A stretch of 61,819 bases of DNA from an uncultured Lachnospiraceae bacterium (GTDB lineage Bacteria; Bacillota; Clostridia; Lachnospirales; Lachnospiraceae): positions 1 to 61,819 of the forward strand of contig CAKQYU010000014.1 in the NCBI GenBank assembly GCA_934293575.1. Reading direction: 5' to 3'. Numbering within the stretch: the first letter of the stretch is position 1; every line of letters starts with the position of its first letter. Under the pieces are notes generated by a model. It was not told the DNA's origin and did not search any database. It saw only the letters and a list, made by a program, of their open reading frames with translations. The position numbers and the translations under genes are program-made. This document shows, one piece after another, positions 9,379-16,542 of this stretch.

Positions 9379-9516
9379 ATGTTTAGTAATTATTTAAAAG
9401 TTGAAAAAAAGATTCTGTCCATAATTCTGGTTATGGCAATGACCATCGGTCTGTTATCCGGCTGTGGACAGGTAAAATTTGTTAAAATTGGTGATGTTTG
9501 GAAAGCTATAAAATAG
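9379..9516 (+). pseudogene. 45-codon stub of a lipoprotein toxin
   Basis: An ATG with an AGAGGATAAGGGG leader starts 45 codons whose first 30 residues closely match the signal and lipobox of the 665-3742 toxin (KKILSIILVMAM then LLSGCGQ). After GQVKF the frame ends within a few codons, so the entire trunk and tip are missing. If translated, it would give a short lipopeptide of about 22 residues after signal cleavage. It marks the N-terminal end of a deleted second toxin, and the trunk pieces further down (10175, 11083, 12744, 13439) are probably remains of the same kind of gene. Confidence 0.8.
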
Positions 9517-9536
9517 TTATGTATTGAGGATTAATT

Positions 9537-10076
9537 ATGGAAAAAAATTATGATTTAGCAAAAGTAATTTTTGATAATTACGATGGCAGTTATTTTCAAA
9601 TGAAAAGAGATGATAGATATAGGGAATATAAGCAGTATTCGGTACCTAAAAGTATGGAAATGCAATGGATATTAGAAAAAAAAGAGAATGCAAAGAAATA
9701 TATAATAAAGTGTGAAAATATGAGCGATGTGGCAACCAATTTTGGAAAATATTGTCATTATAGTAAATTGAGAAGAGATAAAAAAGATATAGATATAATA
9801 AATAATTATATATTGTCTCATCAAGAAACATTGGACTCCTATACTTTATATAGATGTGTTTTAGAATACATTGAGGTGTTACGTTTTTTTAATAAATGGT
9901 CAGGAAAAAGGCGAGAAGATGTATTGAGACTATTAGGAAGAATGCTTAATAAGGATATATCTATTTCAGAGGATTATAAAGTAAAAGGTGAGAATCTTGA
10001 TTATATAAATGAACAAAAATTAAAATCTCAAATTATAAGAACTATAGAATATTGGAGTAATCCACATACGGAATAA
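9537..10076 (+). CDS. Hypothetical protein, likely orphan immunity protein
   Basis: A 179-residue, soluble, highly charged helical protein, very AT-rich in codon use, with no signal peptide and no motif that I recognise. It starts at ATG 9537 with a weak TGAGGATT ribosome site. It sits between the lipoprotein stub and a scar of the repeat-protein gene (from about 10077), the position where a tip/immunity pair would have been inserted. A role as an orphan immunity gene is inference from place and composition only. Confidence 0.4.
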   Translation: MEKNYDLAKVIFDNYDGSYFQMKRDDRYREYKQYSVPKSMEMQWILEKKENAKKYIIKCENMSDVATNFGKYCHYSKLRRDKKDIDIINNYILSHQETLDSYTLYRCVLEYIEVLRFFNKWSGKRREDVLRLLGRMLNKDISISEDYKVKGENLDYINEQKLKSQIIRTIEYWSNPHTE

Positions 10077-10093
10077 GGTATGAGTTACTTGCA

Positions 10094-10636
10094 GTGCAGG
10101 AAGAGGACGGAAGCATATACGAAAATGTGGATGAGACCATGCTTTATATTGTGTTGCTGGAAGAAATGTTAAAGGAAAGTACAGTGTGGGAAGAGATAAC
10201 CGGGAAAGAAAGTGTATCGACTATCTCTATCTTGGCGAAAGCATCGGAAGAGAATATCGATATCCTCTTACTGTCCAAGGCAAATCTGTCTACCGAGATT
10301 GAAAAACTGAATACAGACGAAACCAAAAAGCAGTCCATTATCAATGCGGTTAACAGTGGAAAGATTGGTATATGTTTGACAGATGAAAATGTACAAATTT
10401 GGAAATATACGTCATCAACGGGAGATTATGTGTTTTATAATAATGGATATATACAATTCCCAGAGAGATATTTGTATCCGGATACTAATATCAGTGTATT
10501 AGATATTGGTACTTTTACAACTACAATTTATGTATTTACTGAAAGAAAACCATGTCTGAGTTGTGAAGGTGTTATTAATAAATTTAAGGAAATGTTTCCA
10601 AATATTAAATTATTTATTATATACCAATATGATTAG
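10094..10636 (+). CDS. Chimeric orphan cassette with deaminase-like toxin tip
   Basis: Three unrelated pieces are fused in one frame. The open frame enters at about 10077 with a tail matching the toroid protein (EEDGSIYENVDETM). Then comes the toxin-trunk repeat (ESTVWEEITG to NAVNSG). A new C-terminal tip of about 90 residues follows, ending with TERKPCLSCEGVI and a FPNIKLFIIY strand. The PCxxC motif after a TE and the following helix are those of nucleic-acid deaminase toxin tips. The usual upstream (H/S)xE glutamate is not obvious: DTNISVLD stands where I would expect it. There is no signal peptide, and the GTG start lacks a ribosome site, so it may be a silent tip. An immunity candidate follows 10 bases later. 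Confidence 0.55.
   Translation: MQEEDGSIYENVDETMLYIVLLEEMLKESTVWEEITGKESVSTISILAKASEENIDILLLSKANLSTEIEKLNTDETKKQSIINAVNSGKIGICLTDENVQIWKYTSSTGDYVFYNNGYIQFPERYLYPDTNISVLDIGTFTTTIYVFTERKPCLSCEGVINKFKEMFPNIKLFIIYQYD
10175..10291 (+). repeat. 117-bp toxin-trunk repeat, copy B
   Basis: By eye identical to copy D (13439-13555) and two bases different from copy A. Homology to copy A continues to about 10367, where the deaminase-like tip begins, so this is the left homology arm of the orphan tip. Confidence 0.9.
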
Positions 10637-10646
10637 GAGGCGTAGT

Positions 10647-11057
10647 ATGTATCAATACGAAATATGTATAGCAGTTGAATATTGCGAGCTGTTAGTGTCA
10701 GATTTGGCACATGAGTTGGGTGTTTTTTTTGATGAACAAAAATATAAAAAGGCAATGTATGAAAGGGATTCTAAAAGTTTAGATAATTTATTTATTTTTT
10801 CCAATCAAGAATGTACAGTTTATGTTGACTGTAATAATAGAGATTGGTTATATAGTGTAATAGTAATGGGAGAAGGAAAGGAAAATAAAAAGATTGAGGA
10901 TATATTAACAAAATGGAATACAAAGTGCCGAATAGAATATGGACAAAAAGTATATGGATATCTTGAAAATCGATATAGAAAATCAAATACTATGTTAAAT
11001 TTTATATGCAAATTTTATAATTATGATATAACACAATTAAGAAAAACAAATAAATAA
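10647..11057 (+). CDS. Putative immunity protein for deaminase-like tip
   Basis: A 136-residue soluble protein of unknown family. The ATG at 10647 has a perfect AGGAGG six bases upstream, so it can be translated even though its toxin seems to lack a start signal. An in-frame start at 10563 lies inside the toxin and is rejected. Being expressed without the toxin is what an orphan immunity gene needs. The role is inferred from its place directly after a toxin tip. Confidence 0.55.
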   Translation: MYQYEICIAVEYCELLVSDLAHELGVFFDEQKYKKAMYERDSKSLDNLFIFSNQECTVYVDCNNRDWLYSVIVMGEGKENKKIEDILTKWNTKCRIEYGQKVYGYLENRYRKSNTMLNFICKFYNYDITQLRKTNK

Positions 11058-11148
11058 TCTTTTTTCCTGTGGAGAAAAAGTTGCAGTAACCAGAAGTCTG
11101 AGTGAGGGAATTACCGGATATGAAGTTGAGACCACCGGACTTTATGGA

Positions 11149-12453
11149 ATGGTAACCGGTATTGCAGAAGGAAGTCTGTATATTGATATAGACAATGACA
11201 GTCACAGTGTATTAAGCTTAGATGAAGGCAGTGATGCAGCAAGGGAATACTTCCTATCGACCGGAATGATCAGTTCCCTGTATGAAAGTACGGTATGGGA
11301 GGAGATAACCGGAGAAGAAAGTGTATCGACTATCTCTATCTTGGCGAAAGCATCGGAAGAGAATATCGACATCCTCTTACTGTCCAAGGCAAATCTGTCA
11401 ACCGAGATTGAAAAAATGAATACGGATTCTACAACCAAGCAGTCCATTATCAATGCGGTTAACAGTGGAATGATTGTTACTGTTCCCGCAGAAGAAGTCA
11501 CTATGGGTGACTGGTCAGGAACAGGGTATATCGTCACCAACCCAGAGACAGGTGTTGGAGAATACATGATATCCAGTGGGTTGAATGGGGGAGTATTGGA
11601 AGTTATTGCAGGAATACCAGTAATGCTTGCTAGTTTTCTATTAGTAGTGGGAGCTGTATGTGGAATTACTATGGCGATATCAGGAATCCTAGTGCTACTG
11701 GCAGCATTTACTCCAGTAATGTCTGGAATTGCACTTGCGGCAATTATACTTGGAATCGTGTCTGTGATAAGTTCCATGGCAGGACTTTGTAGTATATGGT
11801 CGGATTATTCTAATTATATACTGACAGGCGATGTTCAATATGCTGAATCTTCATTTGATAAGTCGAAGTGGGTTGGTATTTGGACGATTGTATTTACCTT
11901 GATTAGTATTGTAATTGGAAAACTGTTTTTCAAGTGGTGTGAATATTATGTGAAAGAAACTGGAGGAAGTGGAGAAACAGGAGGAAACGGTTCTGGAACT
12001 GGTGATGGACAGGAAACTAGCGGAGAAATTGGGAATGTTGTTGAAGAGGGAGAGACTGGTTCGTTAGAAATTGACGAACTAGTTGTAAGAGATACTAAAT
12101 TTTTAAATGCAGAGGGAGATGTTGATTGGGAAACATGGGCACCTAATGGGGGAAGAGTTCCTGGAACAATAAAAAAAGGGCAAATATTAAAAATAGGAAC
12201 AATAATTGATAGATATGGTAATCAATTTGGAAATTATACTTCACCTGAGGGTGTACCGTATGAGCAAAGATCATTACCATATATAGAAAATCCAAAAGCA
12301 TATCATAAATATGAGGTATTAAAACCGATAGACAATGTGACTATATCTGAAATAGCACCTGCATTCGAACAGGAAGGTGGTGGAATTCAATATGAACTTC
12401 CATCATCGATTATGGATTTAATAGAAAAGGGATATTTAAAGGAGATTAAGTAA
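11149..12453 (+). CDS. Toxin fragment with TNT-type NAD glycohydrolase tip
   Basis: A 434-residue product lacking any signal peptide. Residues 1-148 are toxin trunk, almost the same as residues about 662-812 of the full-length toxin. Residues about 150-265 hold several membrane helices, then a Gly/Ser-rich linker, and from about 310 a C-terminal domain with the hallmarks of TNT (tuberculosis necrotizing toxin, PF14021): WAPNGGRVPGT, DRYGNQFGNYTSPEG, RSLPY and QYELP. Such domains cleave NAD+. Trunk homology is in frame back to 11083 with no start codon, and the ATG at 11149 has no ribosome site. So it is probably a silent cassette rather than an expressed toxin. The stop overlaps the start of the next gene. 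Confidence 0.8.
   Translation: MVTGIAEGSLYIDIDNDSHSVLSLDEGSDAAREYFLSTGMISSLYESTVWEEITGEESVSTISILAKASEENIDILLLSKANLSTEIEKMNTDSTTKQSIINAVNSGMIVTVPAEEVTMGDWSGTGYIVTNPETGVGEYMISSGLNGGVLEVIAGIPVMLASFLLVVGAVCGITMAISGILVLLAAFTPVMSGIALAAIILGIVSVISSMAGLCSIWSDYSNYILTGDVQYAESSFDKSKWVGIWTIVFTLISIVIGKLFFKWCEYYVKETGGSGETGGNGSGTGDGQETSGEIGNVVEEGETGSLEIDELVVRDTKFLNAEGDVDWETWAPNGGRVPGTIKKGQILKIGTIIDRYGNQFGNYTSPEGVPYEQRSLPYIENPKAYHKYEVLKPIDNVTISEIAPAFEQEGGGIQYELPSSIMDLIEKGYLKEIK
11284..11400 (+). repeat. 117-bp toxin-trunk repeat, copy C
   Basis: Part of a longer arm: 11083-11592 aligns base for base, without gaps, to 2591-3100 in the full-length toxin. The 117-base core also matches copies B and D. Copy C carries several more substitutions than B and D. 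Confidence 0.9.
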
Positions 12454-12674
12454 TGGATAGAGTAGAATTAAAACAATATCTTGAGAAGAAAAGAGTACCT
12501 AGTTATTTTTATAATTTGGATGGAGAAGGAAGAAAAGATGAGAGACTATGTCTTGAATTTAATTTGGGAAAATGGAATGTTTATTTCATTGAGCGAGGTA
12601 TAAGGACAATAAATATTTTTTTTGATTCTGAAGCAGATGCATGTCAGTATTTGTACAATCAATTGATTGATTAA
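12453..12674 (+). CDS. Small putative immunity protein for TNT tip
   Basis: A 73-residue acidic protein whose ATG overlaps the TAA of the TNT-tip gene by one base. It has an amphipathic N-terminal helix (VELKQYLEKK), a central strand region (KWNVYFIERG) and a C-terminal helix (EADACQYLYNQL). It resembles small immunity proteins found beside TNT toxins in Firmicutes, and I would compare it with Imm59 first. Function is inferred from the overlap and size. Confidence 0.6.
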   Translation: MDRVELKQYLEKKRVPSYFYNLDGEGRKDERLCLEFNLGKWNVYFIERGIRTINIFFDSEADACQYLYNQLID

Positions 12675-12743
12675 ATTCTTATATAAGAATACAAAAAATT
12701 ATAATTATGTAATGGTGCATTGTAAACTAGGTTTACTAGAAGG

Positions 12744-12815
12744 GAAGAAATCGTCTGTCTCCGGATGGAGCATGTATGGGCAAGGGCATACATACCTTAG
12801 ACGAGGAAGGATTCT
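12744..12815 (+). pseudogene. Scar of toxin core (transglutaminase region)
   Basis: Two short pieces of the full-length toxin gene are joined here. One matches 1675-1725 (GAGCATGTATGGG and following bases), the other about 1829-1850 (CTTAGACGAGGAAGGATTCT). The roughly 100 bases between them are missing. There is no long open frame. This is a decayed fragment of a further toxin copy between the TNT cassette and the SUKH immunity gene. Confidence 0.8.
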
Positions 12816-12881
12816 GTTTGGTATACAAATGATCATTATTACACATTTACACGAATGGAATAGAGAGAGGTAAAATACTTG

Positions 12882-13427
12882 ATGGATAAATATAGTTATG
12901 ATTTGTTGAAAAAAAATGGTATACAATTTGAAAAAGGACTTACATTTGATGAGTTAGTGAAAATAGAAAATATATACCAAATTAAATTTCCAAAAAGTTT
13001 ACGAGAATTTTTAATGATTGCATTGCCGATTTCAAAGGGTTTTTATAATTGGAGAAATATGAAAGAAGATAATATAAACTTTATTAAAAATATTATGAAT
13101 AGTCCATTTTTAAATATCTACAGTATGGCTGAGGAAATCTGTTGGTGTGATAATTGGGGAGAAGAACCAGAGAATAAAGAAAGTATTTTAAAGGAGGTAA
13201 AGATTAGACTAAAAGAAGCTCCTAAACTTTTGCCAATTTATGCTCATCGATATATGCCGATGGTAGAGGATGAAAATCCCCCGATAGTTTCCATACATGG
13301 TATAGATATTATATATTATGGTAAAAACTTAGAAGATTATATAGATGTTGAATTTGGAAATAAAAGGCAAGATGAAATCGAGTTTGAAAGTGTTACATCA
13401 ATTTCGTTCTGGTCAGATATAATGTAG
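12882..13427 (+). CDS. SUKH (SMI1/KNR4)-family immunity protein
   Basis: A 181-residue soluble protein with the SUKH-type pattern: an N-terminal helix with a conserved Glu (LVKIENIYQIKFPKSLREFL) followed by the strand/loop region and a C-terminal FWSDIM ending. SUKH proteins are broad immunity scaffolds in bacterial toxin loci. The ATG at 12882 follows an AGAGAGG site, and a TTG three bases earlier is possible. No toxin lies directly upstream, only the toxin scar at 12744-12815, so it is an orphan immunity gene. Confidence 0.72.
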   Translation: MDKYSYDLLKKNGIQFEKGLTFDELVKIENIYQIKFPKSLREFLMIALPISKGFYNWRNMKEDNINFIKNIMNSPFLNIYSMAEEICWCDNWGEEPENKESILKEVKIRLKEAPKLLPIYAHRYMPMVEDENPPIVSIHGIDIIYYGKNLEDYIDVEFGNKRQDEIEFESVTSISFWSDIM

Positions 13428-13438
13428 AAATATTATAC

Positions 13439-13555
13439 GAAAGTACAGTGTGGGAAGAGATAACCGGGAAAGAAAGTGTATCGACTATCTCTATCTTGGC
13501 GAAAGCATCGGAAGAGAATATCGATATCCTCTTACTGTCCAAGGCAAATCTGTCT
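13439..13555 (+). repeat. 117-bp toxin-trunk repeat, copy D (isolated)
   Basis: By eye identical to copy B. It stands alone between the SUKH gene and the fourth Imm11 gene and codes for nothing complete. It stops exactly where the AATGGAGGATGATAGAAG leader of the Imm11 gene begins, marking a recombination junction. Confidence 0.9.
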
Positions 13556-13573
13556 AATGGAGGATGATAGAAG

Positions 13574-14158
13574 ATGAGAGTATATAGAATGAAAGCTGAC
13601 TTAGCTGAAAAAAATGTTTCTTTTTTGGGTTTGTTGGATCATGAATCATTTATAAAATTTGATAAAGAGCTTCGTAGGGGGCTACCCGTATCCGATGAAT
13701 TTCGGTTTGTAAAACTGGAAAGAGATAAATCCAAAACAAGAGAAACAGAATTTATGGATTGCTCAAAATTGTGGATTACAACGGGAATCGTGCTATTTAA
13801 TCAGAAAGCAAAGGATTGTCTTGAGGGTGTATTCGGGGATTATGTAGAGTTCGTTCCGGCAAAGTATCAGGATGATATCTATTATATCGTGAATGTATTA
13901 AATATAATTGATGGAATTAATTATGAGAAGTCAGAATTTGAAAAACGGGATAATGGGAGACCATATTCTGTAAATAAGTTTTCGTTTAAACCCAACATAG
14001 TAAATAACATATCGATATTCAAATTGTTTTTAGAGGATCGTATTTATAGTACAGAGATTTTTGTGTCGCAGGAGGTTAAAGACATCGTAGAAGAAAATGG
14101 ATTGACGGGATTTTCTTTCGAGGAAGTATGGAGGGATGATGAAACAGACCGGAATTAA
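13574..14158 (+). CDS. Imm11-type immunity protein, dispersed copy 4
   Basis: A 194-residue paralogue of the 4201-6190 array, separated from it by 7 kb. It is the most divergent copy in its first half (SDEFRFVKLERDKSKTRE) and around residues 118-124 (EKRDNGRPYS), but it shares the core and the ending. Its leader is fused to the isolated trunk repeat D. It is the last gene of the toxin island. Confidence 0.77.
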   Translation: MRVYRMKADLAEKNVSFLGLLDHESFIKFDKELRRGLPVSDEFRFVKLERDKSKTRETEFMDCSKLWITTGIVLFNQKAKDCLEGVFGDYVEFVPAKYQDDIYYIVNVLNIIDGINYEKSEFEKRDNGRPYSVNKFSFKPNIVNNISIFKLFLEDRIYSTEIFVSQEVKDIVEENGLTGFSFEEVWRDDETDRN

Positions 14159-14229
14159 GAAGGTAAGGATAAGCAGGGACGCGAAGAAGGGGTGATAGAC
14201 CCCACACAAGTTTACAAATGAAACAGGAT

Positions 14230-14262
14230 GGAGCTATCGCTTTGATGGCTCTATTTTTATTT
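14230..14262 (+). terminator. Rho-independent terminator closing the toxin island
   Basis: GAGCTATC (14231-14238) pairs with GATGGCTC (14244-14251) around a GCTTT loop, followed by TATTTTTATTT. Confidence 0.75.
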
Positions 14263-14290
14263 CAATTAATTAAAATAAAATTTCTTTTTC

Positions 14291-14320
14291 TGAAACTTTT
14301 TACAGGTTAAAATTCGTCTA
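14291..14320 (+). promoter_or_regulatory. Putative ECF-type autoregulatory promoter
   Basis: TGAAAC at 14291-14296 and CGTCTA at 14315-14320 with an 18-base spacer match the SigV/SigW class of ECF promoters (TGAAAC, about 16-17 bases, CGTC). It lies just upstream of the ECF sigma gene, so the sigma factor probably drives its own transcription. Confidence 0.6.
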
Positions 14321-14352
14321 ATAATTAGAAACGAAAAAGGAGGTTGGTCATT

Positions 14353-14856
14353 ATGCATTGGAAAAAAATGCAGAGTAAGGTGGAAGAGGAGGTTTTGAAC
14401 TCCTACGAGATGATGTATCGGATTGCATTTTCATATGTTCATAATCCGGATGATGCAATGGATATTGTGCAGGAAAGTGCTTACAAGGCAATATACAATG
14501 CGGGACAGGTAAAAAATGAAAAATACATAAAGACGTGGATTTGTAAGATTGTCATTCATGTATCCGTGGATTTTATGAAGAAGAATCAAAAGGAAATTCC
14601 GGTAGAACAGCTTTATGAAATGGATGAACCAAGCGTGCAGGATACATATCAGGATTTTGATACTATGCAGGCATTGGATTCGTTGGAGGAAAGAGAAAAG
14701 GCAGTTGTTATTTTGCGGTACTTTGAGGATAGGAAGTTAGAGGATATTGCAATTATTCTGGATGAAAATATCAATACAATTAAATCAATTTTGTATCGAA
14801 GCTTAAAAAAATTGAAAATAGAAATTCAGAAAGGAGAACCAAATTATGAAGGATAA
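14353..14856 (+). CDS. ECF sigma factor, SigV-like
   Basis: A 167-residue sigma-70 family protein with region 2 (about residues 20-90, including NPDDAMDIVQES) and region 4 (about 105-160, ALDSLEEREKAVVILRYFE then the DENINTIKSILYRSLKKL helix-turn-helix). The ATG at 14353 has AAAGGAGG upstream; a TTG at 14344 abuts that site and is rejected. It overlaps the anti-sigma gene by 11 bases. The partner has an RsiV-like DUF3298 domain, so I infer a SigV-type response to cell-wall damage such as lysozyme. Confidence 0.88.
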   Translation: MHWKKMQSKVEEEVLNSYEMMYRIAFSYVHNPDDAMDIVQESAYKAIYNAGQVKNEKYIKTWICKIVIHVSVDFMKKNQKEIPVEQLYEMDEPSVQDTYQDFDTMQALDSLEEREKAVVILRYFEDRKLEDIAIILDENINTIKSILYRSLKKLKIEIQKGEPNYEG

Positions 14857-15775
14857 CAGAATGGATGATTTGAAAATGAATTATGAAAATATTGAAATAC
14901 CAAAAGAGTTACGACAGCGTGTTGAGCAGGGGATTACACAGGCCAAAACGGATATGATTGTTGAAGGAAGACCGGGTTCGAAACAAAAGACGCATCGATT
15001 TGTAAAGGCGGTTGTTGCGGGTGTGGTTGCAGCAATGGCTGCATTAATAGTGGTTGTAAATGTGAACAGCTCCGTTGCCTATGCGATGAAAGATGTTCCG
15101 ATTTTGGGAACAATTGTTGAGGTAATAACCTTTTCAACATATGAAAGTGAAGATAAGGATATGAAGGCAAATGTGGAAACCCCACAGGTAACGGTTGGTG
15201 AAGAGTCTGCGGCAAAAGATGCTGCGGATGAGCTAAATAAAAAAGTAAAAGATTATACGGATGAAATTATTGAACAATATAAAAAGGATGTGGAAGCAAC
15301 AGGCGGGGAAGGTTATGAGGAGGTAACGACCGATTATCAGGTTGTTACAGATAATGCACAATTGTTTTCTTTGCGGATTAACACGACAGTTGCGCTCAAT
15401 ACATCCGGTGTTACCATAAAAATTTACCATATAGATAAAGAAAGCGGAAAGCTGATTACACTTCCGGATTTGTTTGTGGAAGGCAGTGATTATAAAAAGA
15501 TAATTTCCGATGAAATTATAAAACAGATGCGGGAACAGATGAAAGAGAACGGAGACGAGGTTCAGTACTTTTTGGATGATTCGGAAATTTCGGAATGGAA
15601 TTTTAAGGGTATTACAGATGATGCAAATTTCTACTTTAATGAAAAAAATAATCTTGTGTTTGTATTTGACAAGTATGAGGTTGCACCCGGATATATGGGT
15701 GTATGCGAATTTGAAATTCCGTCGGATGTGACAAAGGATATTTTGAAGGATTGTTATAAGTCCATGGAGAAATAA
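14846..15775 (+). CDS. RsiV-like anti-sigma factor
   Basis: A 309-residue membrane protein with a cytoplasmic N-terminal part (about 1-50), one membrane helix (about 52-72, VVAGVVAAMAALIVVV) and a large outer domain. The C-terminal 110 residues (LPDLFVEGSDYKKIISDEI to EFEIPSD) fit DUF3298, the lysozyme-binding domain of Bacillus RsiV. In that system lysozyme binding triggers cleavage of the anti-sigma factor and frees SigV. The overlap with the sigma gene ensures matched synthesis. Confidence 0.8.
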   Translation: MKDNRMDDLKMNYENIEIPKELRQRVEQGITQAKTDMIVEGRPGSKQKTHRFVKAVVAGVVAAMAALIVVVNVNSSVAYAMKDVPILGTIVEVITFSTYESEDKDMKANVETPQVTVGEESAAKDAADELNKKVKDYTDEIIEQYKKDVEATGGEGYEEVTTDYQVVTDNAQLFSLRINTTVALNTSGVTIKIYHIDKESGKLITLPDLFVEGSDYKKIISDEIIKQMREQMKENGDEVQYFLDDSEISEWNFKGITDDANFYFNEKNNLVFVFDKYEVAPGYMGVCEFEIPSDVTKDILKDCYKSMEK

Positions 15776-15800
15776 TTAGATTATTATACAACAAAGAAAA

Positions 15801-15833
15801 GGGATGTCACTTTCATTTATACAGTGACATCCC
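15801..15833. terminator. Bidirectional terminator between convergent genes
   Basis: An 11-base perfect stem, GGGATGTCACT (15801-15811) with AGTGACATCCC (15823-15833). On the minus strand it is followed by TTTTCTTTG, on the plus strand by TGATTGTT. It separates the anti-sigma gene from the convergent PH-domain gene. Confidence 0.7.
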
Positions 15834-15839
15834 TGATTG

Positions 15840-16235
15840 TTACATATGCTCATTCATATCATCGTGGTCATCATAATCATCATGTCCATGTTCGCCGATA
15901 AACTCACGGCTGGTAACCCGTTTGGAATCTCTTTGTTTTTCGATTAATTCGGAAAGTTGTTCTTTTACTTCTTTTGGATTTTTTACACTTAAAATATCGA
16001 AATCACCCATTGTTTTATCGCCGGAGCAACAGTGAATGGTTCCCAAACCGAAGATTCTTTGTCCCAGGTTTCTGGATAAGGATACATCAGTAATACGATA
16101 TAGGCGAACCTCATCTTCTTTTTTGTTAAGAAATCCGGTCTCGATAAAGAGTCTTTCTTCTGTTAAGCTATATTTTGTAAAAGACAATGGTAAACCTAAA
16201 AATGTACGTTTGCGGTCATTCCATAAATAATCCAT
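15840..16235 (-). CDS. PH-domain (YdbS/bPH2-like) protein
   Basis: A 131-residue protein with an N-terminal LPLSFTKYSLTEERLF strand pair followed by RLYRITDVSL, NLGQRIFGLGTIHC and DFDILSVKNP, the pattern of bacterial PH-like (bPH2) domains. It ends in a His/Asp-rich tail (HGHDDYDDHDDMNEHM), possibly metal-binding. Start chosen at 16235 because GGAGG lies 7 bases upstream; an earlier in-frame ATG at 16262 has no site. Unlike YdbS it has no membrane helices. Confidence 0.7.
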   Translation of the reverse strand: MDYLWNDRKRTFLGLPLSFTKYSLTEERLFIETGFLNKKEDEVRLYRITDVSLSRNLGQRIFGLGTIHCCSGDKTMGDFDILSVKNPKEVKEQLSELIEKQRDSKRVTSREFIGEHGHDDYDDHDDMNEHM

Positions 16236-16406
16236 GTTATTTCCTCCCATTTTTAAAATCATTCATATAACAATTTATATGCAATTGTCTACATACTATC
16301 ACAAAAAAGGGGGATGGTAAAGCCTGATAAATTTATGTTATTTTTCATAACTCCTTTGTAAAATCGGATTTTTTTTGTGGCATATCTATAAGAATATTAT
16401 TTTTCC

Positions 16407-16435
16407 TTGTGGAATGGCTTGAATTTTGGTAAAAT
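16407..16435 (+). promoter_or_regulatory. Sigma-A-type promoter for glgP
   Basis: TTGTGG (16407-16412), 17-base spacer, TAAAAT (16430-16435). Roughly 100 bases of leader follow before the glgP ribosome site. Confidence 0.5.
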
Positions 16436-16542
16436 ATAAGACGATTGAGTAATAATACATAAGAAAATTGCATGGAGAATGGTTCCATTTTTCGTGTCAA
16501 CTAAAAAGCAGATTTGCTTTTATTTTAAGGAGGAGAAAATCA

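Noticed and set aside
10563..10646. Extended N-terminus of the immunity gene at 10647
   Set aside because: The extension lies within the toxin coding region in another frame; the AGGAGG site clearly selects 10647.
201..14158. Prophage or integrated plasmid as the source of the toxin island
   Set aside because: No integrase, transposase, structural phage gene, att repeat or tRNA flank was seen; repeats are internal toxin and immunity sequences.
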